From: an uncultured Bacilli bacterium
Lineage (GTDB): Bacteria > Bacillota_I > Bacilli_A > RF39 > UBA660
Length of the DNA stretch: 12,184 bases
Assembly (NCBI GenBank): GCA_947627805.1
Contig: CANQXB010000020.1
Coordinates: 1 to 12,184 of the forward strand
Direction: 5' to 3'
Position 1 is the stretch's first letter. Each line of letters starts with the position of its first letter. Below, piece after piece: positions 1 through 6,947 of the stretch. The position numbers were made by a program, and so were the translations under genes. Below the pieces are notes generated by a model, which worked only from the letters and a program-made list of their open reading frames with translations, made no database searches and had not been told where the DNA came from.

Positions 1-249
1 GAACTTGGTTATCATGTAATTTATCGTAATGCTTCTAGAGAAAAATCTTCTTTAGAAGATTTAAAAGAAGAAATCATCGAAAATTTAGCTAATGAAAAAA
101 TTCAAAACGAAAGCACAATAAGTGTTGATTCAATGAAAAATTATCGTAAAGATTATAACTTAAAAATAATTGATGATAATTTAAATAGACAATATGGAAT
201 TTATTTAAATAATTTAGAAAATCAATCTTTAAGTAATAATAACAATTAA
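1..249 (+). CDS. PrsA-like foldase (parvulin-type peptidyl-prolyl isomerase), C-terminal fragment
   Basis: Open from the first base of the window in frame 1 to a TAA at 247-249, giving the last 82 residues of a longer protein. It begins ELGYHVIYR, which matches the end of a parvulin domain (the usual GYHII strand). A Glu/Lys-rich stretch (SLEDLKEEIIENLANEK) follows, like the helix after the parvulin domain in PrsA/SurA proteins, and then a tail YNLKIIDDNL like the C-terminal helix of PrsA. Such proteins are lipoproteins outside the membrane that help secreted proteins fold. The signal peptide and most of the parvulin domain lie outside the window. The gene converges on the metallophosphoesterase gene and shares a terminator with it. 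The family call rests on a short tail, so it is probable rather than certain; any secreted parvulin would look similar. Confidence 0.65.
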   Translation, partial: ELGYHVIYRNASREKSSLEDLKEEIIENLANEKIQNESTISVDSMKNYRKDYNLKIIDDNLNRQYGIYLNNLENQSLSNNNN

Positions 250-289
250 AAGGCTGGTAAATCCAACTTTTTTAATTTAGCTTATAATT

Positions 290-314
290 AAAAGAAGTAT
301 TATCTACTTCTTTT
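290..314. terminator. bidirectional rho-independent terminator between convergent genes
   Basis: A perfect 10-bp inverted repeat, AAAAGAAGTA / TACTTCTTTT, with a 5-nt loop TTATC. The flanking A- and T-runs give a U-tract on either strand. The stop codon of the minus-strand phosphoesterase gene (300-302) lies in the loop, so the terminator is built into the end of that gene. It should end both the foldase and the phosphoesterase transcripts. Confidence 0.8.
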
Positions 315-1214
315 TAAATTTGGACCATTTACTAAAATTTCATCCATTTGCATTGCAAAAGCCCTATTACCCCATCTTAAAATTTTCGGAGCACAATCTT
401 GAATTTTAGTAATTCCCCCACTTACAATTAAATAAATCTTATGATTATTAATATTTAATTCTTTTATTCCTTTGGCATTATCCGGAAATAACTTTTTATT
501 AGGAGAAATTAAACCATAATTTCCTAAAATATGATTTAAAGCAGGAATAAAAGGACAAATCATGCCATTATGCATATGACCACTAATTATTAAATCAAAC
601 TCTTTTAAATATTCTAAAACTTTCTCATTAGTTAAAAATAAAGGTGAATGACACATAAATATTTTTAATTTATCTTTATTTAAATTAATTAAATCATTCT
701 TAATAGTTTCTAAAGTAGTAATTAAAACATTAATATTTTCATCACCATTATTACTATAGTAATATGAAAGAGGTAAATCTAATTGATAAACGATAAGATT
801 ATCATCTTCATAATAAGGTTCAAAATGTCCTAAAGTTATTCCCATGTCTTTTAAATCTTCTAAAAAAGAGATAGGATAATCTAAATCCCAATTATTATTT
901 AATCTATAAGCAATATCATGACTTCCTAAAGTTAAAAATGTTTTATATTGAGAAGCCAAAAAGTTTAACCAATCTAATAATTTTATTTTTAACTCATAAT
1001 TACTTAAGACATTTGTGCTATCAAGTAAATCTCCTGGAATACAAACATAATCAGTGGGAGTACTCTTTAAAGTATCTAAAATAGTCGTTAATTTAGAATA
1101 ATCAAAACTAGGACTATAATGAATATCAGAGACTACTTTAACATCTAAAGATGGAAAAGATGAATTTATAAATTTATAATTTTCTAAAATCATTTTTTTA
1201 TCTAATAAATTCAT
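300..1214 (-). CDS. Calcineurin-like metallophosphoesterase, copy A (GSHD variant)
   Basis: A 304-aa cytoplasmic protein with no signal peptide or membrane segment. It carries the calcineurin-like phosphoesterase motifs in order: D30-x-H32, GDLLD at 61-65, GSHD at 97-100, H189 in CHSP, and GHMH with H213 and H215. These residues normally bind two metal ions and hydrolyse phosphomono- or diesters; the substrate is unknown. The Asn of the usual GNH(D/E) motif is Ser98 here (codon AGT at 921-923), whereas the neighbouring paralogue keeps Asn at the same position. The two proteins also share a conserved tail, SGGITKIQDC...KWGN/RWGN...AFxMQMDEI. The start is the ATG at 1214 because GAAAGGGG (1223-1230) lies 8 nt before it. 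It is last in its gene run but has its own promoter, just past the stop of copy B. Confidence 0.9.
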   Translation of the reverse strand: MNLLDKKMILENYKFINSSFPSLDVKVVSDIHYSPSFDYSKLTTILDTLKSTPTDYVCIPGDLLDSTNVLSNYELKIKLLDWLNFLASQYKTFLTLGSHDIAYRLNNNWDLDYPISFLEDLKDMGITLGHFEPYYEDDNLIVYQLDLPLSYYYSNNGDENINVLITTLETIKNDLINLNKDKLKIFMCHSPLFLTNEKVLEYLKEFDLIISGHMHNGMICPFIPALNHILGNYGLISPNKKLFPDNAKGIKELNINNHKIYLIVSGGITKIQDCAPKILRWGNRAFAMQMDEILVNGPNLKRSR

Positions 1215-1242
1215 TTAAAAAACCCCTTTCAAATTAGGGATT

Positions 1243-1271
1243 ATTATAACATTATTTATTTATTTTGACAA
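1243..1271 (-). promoter_or_regulatory. sigma-A promoter of metallophosphoesterase copy A
   Basis: On the minus strand, -35 TTGTCA (1266-1271), a 17-bp spacer and -10 TATAAT (1243-1248). A TG one base upstream of the -10 adds an extended -10. It begins 2 bp after the stop codon of copy B, so copy A can be expressed independently of the genes before it. Confidence 0.75.
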
Positions 1272-1272
1272 C

Positions 1273-2151
1273 TTAATTTATATCTATTTCATCCATTTGC
1301 ATAACAAAGGCCATATTACCCCATTTAATAAATTTTGGAGTACAATCTTGAATTTTGGTAATTCCGCCACTTATAATTAAATTAATTTTATAATTAGCAA
1401 TTTTTATTTCTTTTATTCCTTTAGCTAGTTTAGGTAGTAAGCCTTTACTTGGACTAATTAAGCCTCTATTTCCCAAGGCATAATTTAAAAATGGTAAAAA
1501 AGGCATCACTAAACCATTATGCATATGACCACTAATTATTAAATCAAATTCTTTTAAATAAGATAAAATATCATTATCTATTAAATATATAGGGGAATGG
1601 ATTACAAATATTTTTAATTTATTTTTAGGTAAATTAGTTAAGCTCGCCATATTATCTTTAAGCTCTTTTAATAAAACACTTTTATCTTCTTTTTTCTTAA
1701 CATTAAAATAATAATTATATGGTAAATCTATTTTTCGAATAATTAAATTATTATCTTCATAATTATCTAAATAAATATTTATCTTTTTTAAATCTTCTAA
1801 ATAACTATTATCTTTTTTTAAATACCACTTCCCTTTTTCTTTATAAGAAAAATCATGATTACCTAAAGTATAAAATATTTTATACTTTTTACTTAATTTA
1901 GATAACCAATTAAGTAAAATTAAATATTTATCTTGATTTTGTAAAACTTTAATAGTATCTATTAAATCACCAGGAATAATAATATAATCTGTTTTAGTTT
2001 TTACTAAATTTTGTTCAATTATATCTAATTTAGAAATATTAAAGTTTTCACTATAATGCAAATCGGAAAAAACTTTAATATTTAAAGAAGGTAACCCTTC
2101 AATATTAAAGTGATATTTTTTTACTTGTAATAAATTATTAAGTAATTCCAT
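1273..2151 (-). CDS. Calcineurin-like metallophosphoesterase, copy B (canonical GNHD)
   Basis: A 292-aa paralogue of the next gene downstream, aligning with it essentially without gaps over the first 100 residues. It has the full motif set: D30-x-H32, GDLID at 61-65, GNHD at 97-100, the HSP histidine, and GHMHNG. All expected bimetal ligands are present, so it should be an active phosphoesterase. The substrate cannot be told from sequence; relatives include cyclic-nucleotide, UDP-diacylglucosamine and general phosphodiesterases. There is no membrane segment. GAGGAG 5 nt before the ATG at 2151 fixes the start. The upstream 165-aa gene ends only 9 bp away, so the two are almost certainly co-transcribed and probably coupled. 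The pair looks like a tandem duplication that has since diverged. Confidence 0.92.
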   Translation of the reverse strand: MELLNNLLQVKKYHFNIEGLPSLNIKVFSDLHYSENFNISKLDIIEQNLVKTKTDYIIIPGDLIDTIKVLQNQDKYLILLNWLSKLSKKYKIFYTLGNHDFSYKEKGKWYLKKDNSYLEDLKKINIYLDNYEDNNLIIRKIDLPYNYYFNVKKKEDKSVLLKELKDNMASLTNLPKNKLKIFVIHSPIYLIDNDILSYLKEFDLIISGHMHNGLVMPFLPFLNYALGNRGLISPSKGLLPKLAKGIKEIKIANYKINLIISGGITKIQDCTPKFIKWGNMAFVMQMDEIDIN

Positions 2152-2160
2152 ACTTTCTCC

Positions 2161-2658
2161 TCATTTATGAAGTTTTAATATTTTTTGATGTCTTTTATTT
2201 AGTTCATATATTTCTTTTATTTGTTCTTTTGAAACATTAGGAATATACCAATTAAAATAACGAAGATAATTCGGACTTTCTTTAAACTTTTCTAAATTCC
2301 CCGTTACCATAAATAAATCATTAACTTCATCATCGCTTAAATATTCATTTAATCTTAGAAATCCTAATTCTTCAAAATTTAAAGCTTTATCTAACATCTT
2401 AAGACAACCAGGACTAAATTTAGATATATTAAAATTTTTTTCAAAATAATCTATTAAATAAGAAAGAACTTTAAAAGCATCTAATAAATTCATTCCTAAA
2501 GGTAATTTAAAAGGTTTTATATACATATCAAAAAAACCATAAACATCCGGTTGTTTTCTTCTACTATGGTAATTAACATAACGAAGACGATAAATATCTA
2601 TATCTTTAGTAGGATGGTCTATTAAGATAGTATCTTTTTTAAATTTGTCTAATATCAT
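2161..2658 (-). CDS. Unrecognised 165-aa protein between recX and the phosphoesterases
   Basis: I do not recognise this family. The protein is soluble and charged, with no signal peptide, membrane helix or Cys cluster. The N-terminal part (about 1-50) is rich in aromatic and basic residues (YRLRYVNYHSRRK, then YGFFDMYIKPF). The middle (about 55-100) looks alpha-helical, and the C-terminus is a Lys-rich helix (KEQIKEIYELNKRHQK). The gene is real: it keeps its frame, starts 4 bp after the TGA of recX and ends 9 bp before the next start. Its ribosome binding site is weak (AGAAAG inside the end of recX), which suggests translation coupled to recX. Its place beside recX and nrnA hints at a nucleic-acid housekeeping role, but that is only context. 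Confidence 0.75.
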   Translation of the reverse strand: MILDKFKKDTILIDHPTKDIDIYRLRYVNYHSRRKQPDVYGFFDMYIKPFKLPLGMNLLDAFKVLSYLIDYFEKNFNISKFSPGCLKMLDKALNFEELGFLRLNEYLSDDEVNDLFMVTGNLEKFKESPNYLRYFNWYIPNVSKEQIKEIYELNKRHQKILKLHK

Positions 2659-2662
2659 TTAA

Positions 2663-3397
2663 TCACTTTCTAAATCCCTTTTGATACAAAACTTGGTTAA
2701 TTTTATTTTCTAGCTCATAACCACTATATTTCTTTTCATATTTATTTTTTAACTTAATATATTCTTTCTCATAAATCTTATTATCATTAGGAAAAGAATA
2801 TTCCTCAATTACTTTAGCAATATCTTCATTATTAAAACCTTTATTATTTAAATCTTGTCTTATTTTTTGTTTTAACATATAAGTAGATAAATTATGATTA
2901 CTATTAATTCTTTTCTTAATATAATTATCTATTTTAGAATACCAAATATTATCTTCTAAAGTATTTAAATAATTTAAAATAGCATTTTCTTTAAAACCTA
3001 ATTTTTTTAATTCATATAATATTTTATTAGGGCCCATTAATTTTAAATTAATGGCATCATTAATATAAGCCTTAATATAGACTTCATCATTAAGATATTT
3101 TTCTTTCTTTAATCTTTCTATTGTATAGTTAACTATCTCTTTTGAATAATTTTTTAATTTATTTCTAATTTCTTTTTCAGTTCTTAATTTTGTACTCAGA
3201 TATTTTATGGCGCCAAAATAACTTTCTAGATAACTATTATCTAAAATAATTTTATCTAAAGTTTTAGTATCAATTTCTTTTTTTAATAATAATTCATATT
3301 TTAAGATAATATCATCATATAATTTTATCTTTTGGTTATTTTTAAAAGTAATTTCATATAAATTACTTTTAATTTTTTTATAACTTTGAATCTCCAT
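2663..3397 (-). CDS. recX: Regulatory protein RecX
   Basis: RecX binds RecA filaments and blocks their extension, limiting recombination and the SOS response. The 244-aa protein has the typical all-helical pattern of three-helix repeats rich in Lys, Glu and Leu. The hallmark stretch is AIKYLSTKLRTEKEIRNKL (about 63-81), followed by IVNYTIERLKKEKYLND, then a second repeat with LKLMGPNKILYELKKLGF and a third ending in LNNKGFNNEDI. Length fits Firmicutes RecX, which is longer than the proteobacterial form. Its start overlaps the end of the nrnA gene by 20 bp, and there is no good Shine-Dalgarno before ATG 3397, so translation is probably coupled to the gene upstream. No recA is visible nearby. 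Confidence 0.88.
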   Translation of the reverse strand: MEIQSYKKIKSNLYEITFKNNQKIKLYDDIILKYELLLKKEIDTKTLDKIILDNSYLESYFGAIKYLSTKLRTEKEIRNKLKNYSKEIVNYTIERLKKEKYLNDEVYIKAYINDAINLKLMGPNKILYELKKLGFKENAILNYLNTLEDNIWYSKIDNYIKKRINSNHNLSTYMLKQKIRQDLNNKGFNNEDIAKVIEEYSFPNDNKIYEKEYIKLKNKYEKKYSGYELENKINQVLYQKGFRK

Positions 3398-4355
3398 AAT
3401 CTTGACACGCTTTACTTAAATCACTGATAAGATTTTGAATTTCTTCTTGATTCATTACTTTGGCTCCACTGGCATATTTATGACCCCCACCATGATACTT
3501 ACTAGCTATATTATTAATAATGGGTCCTCGACTCCGAATACTTACTTTATATTGATTATTTTTAACATCTTCCGTAATAAAAGTCCAAACTAAAAGTTCT
3601 TCAATAAAATTGTAATTATTGATTAAATTAGAAGGAGTTGCAACATCGACATTAAATTCCTTCAATGTTTCATCATTAATAATGATATAACCAAATTTAT
3701 TTTCATCAACAACTAAATTATTAGTTATATAAGCCATAAATTTATGTTCTCCTAAAGGTCTAGTATAAAGAATATCATATAAAGATGTAAAATCTATTTT
3801 ACTAAGTCTTATTAATTCTTTCGCAGTATCTAAAGTTTCATAAGTTGTATTCTTTAAAGAAAATCTTTCACTATCAGAAACCATTCCTAAAAAAAGATTT
3901 TCGGCTACTTTTTTTGTTAATTTTAATTTAGTATATAAAACTAGTTCCGCTACCATTTGACAAGTACTAGATTTTTCCATATCTGTCCAATCAACATTGC
4001 CCTTTATATCTTCTTTAGGATGATGGTCAATCTTTAAAATAGAAGTATATTTTAATTCTTCAATACCATCAACCCGATATAAATTAGGTACATCTAAAAC
4101 CACTAATAAAGGATTATGTAGTTCAGCATAATTTACTTTATTAAGATTACCAAATTTTTTAAATTTGGCTACTCCGGCTCCCACAGCATAAACTTTTTTA
4201 TTTGGAAAAGTTTCCTTAATGGAATCTCTTAAGGCAATTTGACTACAAATAGCATCAGGGTCAGGACCAGTATGGCGAGCAATTACGATTTCATCATACT
4301 TTTTGATTTCTTTATAAATATTTTTAAGTAAAGTTTTATTTATTATAAAAACCAC
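3378..4355 (-). CDS. nrnA: Bifunctional oligoribonuclease/pAp phosphatase NrnA (DHH-DHHA1)
   Basis: A DHH-family phosphoesterase that degrades short RNA oligonucleotides and dephosphorylates pAp to AMP in organisms lacking Orn. Metal-binding motifs seen: RHTGPDPDA (H28, D32, D34), D88 in VVLDVPN, DHHP at 110-113, D161 region in GMVSDSERF, and the DHHA1 substrate loop GGGHKYASGA (289-298). Length, 325 aa, matches the family. The only standard start codon is a GTG at 4353-4355, directly after the TAG of ackA. The strong AGGTGG (4352-4357) overlaps that GTG and would instead serve one of two ATA codons at 4344-4346 and 4341-4343, so the real N-terminus may be (M)INKTLLKN or (M)NKTLLKN. It follows ackA with no gap and overlaps recX by 20 bp. 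Confidence 0.9.
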   Translation of the reverse strand: MVFIINKTLLKNIYKEIKKYDEIVIARHTGPDPDAICSQIALRDSIKETFPNKKVYAVGAGVAKFKKFGNLNKVNYAELHNPLLVVLDVPNLYRVDGIEELKYTSILKIDHHPKEDIKGNVDWTDMEKSSTCQMVAELVLYTKLKLTKKVAENLFLGMVSDSERFSLKNTTYETLDTAKELIRLSKIDFTSLYDILYTRPLGEHKFMAYITNNLVVDENKFGYIIINDETLKEFNVDVATPSNLINNYNFIEELLVWTFITEDVKNNQYKVSIRSRGPIINNIASKYHGGGHKYASGAKVMNQEEIQNLISDLSKACQDYGDSKL

Positions 4356-4357
4356 CT
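4352..4357 (-). promoter_or_regulatory. Shine-Dalgarno sequence that questions the nrnA start
   Basis: AGGTGG on the minus strand overlaps the annotated GTG start itself. Other genes here have AGGTG 4-10 nt before their ATG (ackA, the SpoVIF-like gene, the Pro-rich gene, the ATPase). Applying the same rule, the start would fall at ATA 4346 or ATA 4343, 6 or 9 nt after AGGTG, with no ATG, GTG or TTG in that window. Confidence 0.45.
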
Positions 4358-5555
4358 ACTTACTTATAAGTTCCATTGTATCAAGAGCAATCATTAACTC
4401 TTCATTAGTAGGAATAACATAAACCGGAACACTAGAATCAGGAAGAGATATTTTGCCTTCATGTTTTTCTAAATAAGAAGCAATTTTATTGTTTTCTTCT
4501 TTATCAAGTTTAATATTTAAAGAAGATAATTTATTAATAATAGCCTCTCTAAATTCGCGAGCATTTTCACCTAAACCGGCGGTAAATACTAAAGCATCAA
4601 CATGGCCATCTAATTTAACATAATAACGAGCAATATAAGATACTATACGGTCAATATACATATCATTAGCTAAAATACAAGCTTCATCACCTTTAGTCAT
4701 TCCTTCTTCAATATCCCTATGGTCAGAATATTTTTCACTCATTGCAAGTAGTCCACTTTGTTTATTTAAAGCATTATCAATTTCTTTAATGCTCATTCCG
4801 GTTTTTTCCATAACATAAGGAATTAAAGAATAATCAATATCACCACATCTAGTTCCCATCATAATTCCGGCATTAGGACTAAAGCCCATTGTGGTATCAA
4901 TACTTTTACCATCTTTAATACAGCAAAGACTTCCACCACTACCAATATGACAACTAATAATATTAACGTCTTCTTTACCTAACATTTCTTGAACTTTCAA
5001 AGTTATATAACGATGGCTTGTTCCATGAAAGCCATATTTTCGAACACTATATTTTTGATACCATTCTTTAGGAACAGGGTATAAAAATTCCTTTTCAGCC
5101 ATTGTTTGATGAAAAGCCGTATCAAATACTCCCACCATTGGGGTATTAGGCATTGCTTCTTTAAAAGCTTTTACTCCTACTATATTAGCGGGATTATGTA
5201 ATGGAGCTAAACTAGATAGGTCACTAACTGTTTTAATAACATCATCGGTAATAATAACAGATTTATTATATTTGTCACCACCATGAACTAAACGATGACC
5301 TACACCATCAATTTCCTCTAAAGAATTAATAACTTTATTGTCATATAATTCTTGAATTAAATATTTTATGGCTTCACTATGGTCGGTAATTTTAGCTTCT
5401 TTTTTAGTTTTTTCACCATTTATTTTAATAGAATAAAAACTATCTTCTAATCCAATTTTTTCAAAATAACCACTGATTAATTCTTTTTCTTCTGGAAGAC
5501 TAATTAAATTAAACTTTAAAGAAGAACTTCCAGCATTTACTGATAATATTTTCAT
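4356..5555 (-). CDS. ackA: Acetate kinase
   Basis: Makes ATP and acetate from acetyl phosphate and ADP, the last step of the Pta-AckA overflow and fermentation pathway, in the cytoplasm. The 399-aa protein is full length. It has the ASKHA phosphate loop NAGSSSLKF (7-15), R88 in GHRLVHGG, catalytic D145 in FDTAFHQ, HGTSH with H177 and H181, the adenosine/phosphate loop HIGSGGSL, R236 in MMGTRCGDID, GLGENAREFRE, and E385 in PTNEEL. All known catalytic residues are present. AGAGGTG (5565-5571) lies 9 nt before ATG 5555. It is first in its transcription unit, behind its own promoter, and is directly followed by nrnA. No pta gene lies in the window. Confidence 0.97.
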   Translation of the reverse strand: MKILSVNAGSSSLKFNLISLPEEKELISGYFEKIGLEDSFYSIKINGEKTKKEAKITDHSEAIKYLIQELYDNKVINSLEEIDGVGHRLVHGGDKYNKSVIITDDVIKTVSDLSSLAPLHNPANIVGVKAFKEAMPNTPMVGVFDTAFHQTMAEKEFLYPVPKEWYQKYSVRKYGFHGTSHRYITLKVQEMLGKEDVNIISCHIGSGGSLCCIKDGKSIDTTMGFSPNAGIMMGTRCGDIDYSLIPYVMEKTGMSIKEIDNALNKQSGLLAMSEKYSDHRDIEEGMTKGDEACILANDMYIDRIVSYIARYYVKLDGHVDALVFTAGLGENAREFREAIINKLSSLNIKLDKEENNKIASYLEKHEGKISLPDSSVPVYVIPTNEELMIALDTMELISK

Positions 5556-5577
5556 ACTTTTTTACACCTCTATTAAC

Positions 5578-5606
5578 ATTATAAAAAATTATTTAAAATT
5601 TGTAAA
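5578..5606 (-). promoter_or_regulatory. sigma-A promoter of the ackA-nrnA-recX operon
   Basis: On the minus strand, -35 TTTACA (5601-5606), a 17-bp spacer and a perfect -10 TATAAT (5578-5583). It lies about 23 bp before the ackA start and just downstream of the terminator of the preceding gene, so ackA and the genes after it form a separate transcription unit. Confidence 0.78.
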
Positions 5607-5610
5607 CGAA

Positions 5611-5645
5611 CAAAAAGCAATTTAGACAAATTTTCTAAATTGCTT
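5611..5645 (-). terminator. rho-independent terminator after the Pro-rich membrane protein gene
   Basis: A perfect 12-bp stem (AAGCAATTTAGA at 5615-5626 against TCTAAATTGCTT at 5634-5645) with a 7-nt loop. On the minus strand it is followed by a T-run (TTTTTG). It lies 8 bp after the stop codon of the upstream gene and before the ackA promoter. Confidence 0.85.
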
Positions 5646-5652
5646 ATAATTA

Positions 5653-6591
5653 CTATTTTAAATTATTAATGTTATAAGCTTCACCAGTTAAATCATGTAA
5701 ATTATAATCATTAAGGATAGGCTTTTCTTCTTCAGTATCTTTCTTTAAGGTTGGAAGTTCAATATCTTCATCCTCATTTTCTTTTTTAATTGGCATTTCA
5801 ATTTTTATATCTTCTTCTTCTTTATGAGGATATACAGAACTAAATACTTCTCTACTTGAAGATGGTTTAACCGTTGTACTTTGAACTAACTTATCAAAAT
5901 TAAATTCGGGAACACTAGATAATTCAGGCCCTGGGAAAGTTTCTTCCGGCATAACATCTGGTTTGGCAAAACTAAATGGTTTTTCTTCTTCTTTCATTAA
6001 AACAGGAGTTTCGGGAATGCTTGGTGTAACTTCCGGTATAGGACTTACTTCAGGCATAACCGGGGCTTTATTAACATCTTCTGGTTTATTTTCAATATTT
6101 GGTATAACATTTGGTACTGTATCAATAACAGGAGTTTGATTATAATTAGCCGTATAACCATCATTATATGGAAGTGGTTCACTTACGCTATTTATAGCCT
6201 CATTCAAAGGCATAGGTTCAGGATTAGGCGTAATGCTAGGTTCACTTACTAAAGGACTTTCATTATTTAAACTTCCATTAATATCCAAAGTTGGAACAAT
6301 AATTGTATCATTTTCTAAATTAGGTACGGGACTTAACTCTGGTTCACTTGCAGGAGTACTTAAATTAGGTTCTACATTAAGAGGAATTCCTTCCCCAGTT
6401 TCTTTAAAGCCATCTAAAGTTTTTTCATTAATTTGTTGCAGTTTTTTTGTTTCCTCAATTTCTCTACTCTTTTGGTCTTTTTTACCAAAAACTAAAATAA
6501 TGATAAAAATCAAAACTAAAACAGCAATCGAAATCATTAAATAAGTCCCAAAATATTCATAGTTATATAGTTTATTTATAAATTCTTCCAT
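5653..6591 (-). CDS. Single-pass membrane-anchored, Pro/Glu-rich disordered protein
   Basis: A 312-aa protein of no family I can name. Residues 17-36 form one hydrophobic helix (MISIAVLVLIFIIILVFG), followed by KKDQKSR, so the long C-terminal part should face the cytoplasm. Residues 40-60 look like a short charged helix. Residues 70-300 are low complexity, rich in Pro, Glu, Ser, Asn and Val with repeated PEV/PxP/SEP motifs, and probably disordered. The final stretch, NDYNLHDLTGEAYNINNL, is more ordered in composition and looks like a peptide motif that could recruit a partner. The architecture resembles that of ZipA-like membrane tethers, but there is no FtsZ-binding fold and I do not claim that function. 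AGAGGTG 10 nt before ATG 6591 sets the start. A strong terminator follows. Confidence 0.8.
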   Translation of the reverse strand: MEEFINKLYNYEYFGTYLMISIAVLVLIFIIILVFGKKDQKSREIEETKKLQQINEKTLDGFKETGEGIPLNVEPNLSTPASEPELSPVPNLENDTIIVPTLDINGSLNNESPLVSEPSITPNPEPMPLNEAINSVSEPLPYNDGYTANYNQTPVIDTVPNVIPNIENKPEDVNKAPVMPEVSPIPEVTPSIPETPVLMKEEEKPFSFAKPDVMPEETFPGPELSSVPEFNFDKLVQSTTVKPSSSREVFSSVYPHKEEEDIKIEMPIKKENEDEDIELPTLKKDTEEEKPILNDYNLHDLTGEAYNINNLK

Positions 6592-6658
6592 GTGTATATA
6601 ACACCTCTTTATTCTTACTATATAAATTTATCACAAATTACAAGATAATGCAATTAAT

Positions 6659-6901
6659 TTAAAACATTTTATCAATATTTTTTGGAACATCCCCACCAAT
6701 AACTTTCGAAATTATTTTATCACTTTGCTCCTTACTTACCTTTTTACCGGTCATTTTACTTAAAGTATCAATAACTTCTCTTAAAGTATTTTCATCTTTC
6801 ATATTTCCTTTTTGTAATTTTTCGGCAAGACTTAAAATCGTATTTTTATCTACTTTCGTTCTCTTTTCAACTTTATTAAATAAAGAATCATTTAAATTCA
6901 T
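6659..6901 (-). CDS. Stage VI sporulation protein F (SpoVIF)-family small protein
   Basis: An 80-aa protein matching the SpoVIF family as I know it. The N-terminus LFNKVEKRTKVDKNTILSLA corresponds to the family's FF-x-I-E-K-K-T-x-V pattern, then LQKGNMKDENTLREVI (family: LQNANFKDEKTVRKVI) and KKVSKEQSDKII (family: KPVSKEIEDKIV). In Bacillus subtilis SpoVIF acts late in the mother cell in spore coat assembly, partly through GerE. Homologues are also found in low-GC bacteria not known to sporulate, where the role is unknown. There is no membrane segment or metal site. AGAGGTG 4 nt before ATG 6901 is a strong ribosome binding site. It sits between the glycosyltransferase and the Pro-rich protein on the same strand and is probably transcribed with them. 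Confidence 0.78.
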   Translation of the reverse strand: MNLNDSLFNKVEKRTKVDKNTILSLAEKLQKGNMKDENTLREVIDTLSKMTGKKVSKEQSDKIISKVIGGDVPKNIDKMF

Positions 6902-6947
6902 AATTCACCTCTAGTATAAATATATGAATAAATGATTTCTTTTGTCT

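Noticed and set aside
250..289. Hairpin around GGCTGGTAAATCCAAC
   Set aside because: Only about three base pairs form; the real terminator lies just after it.
6233..6544. + strand open frame of 103 codons
   Set aside because: It is exactly antisense to the Pro/Glu-rich membrane protein gene, which has a ribosome binding site, a membrane helix and a terminator. The + frame has no ribosome binding site and a biased Ser/Leu composition typical of a shadow.
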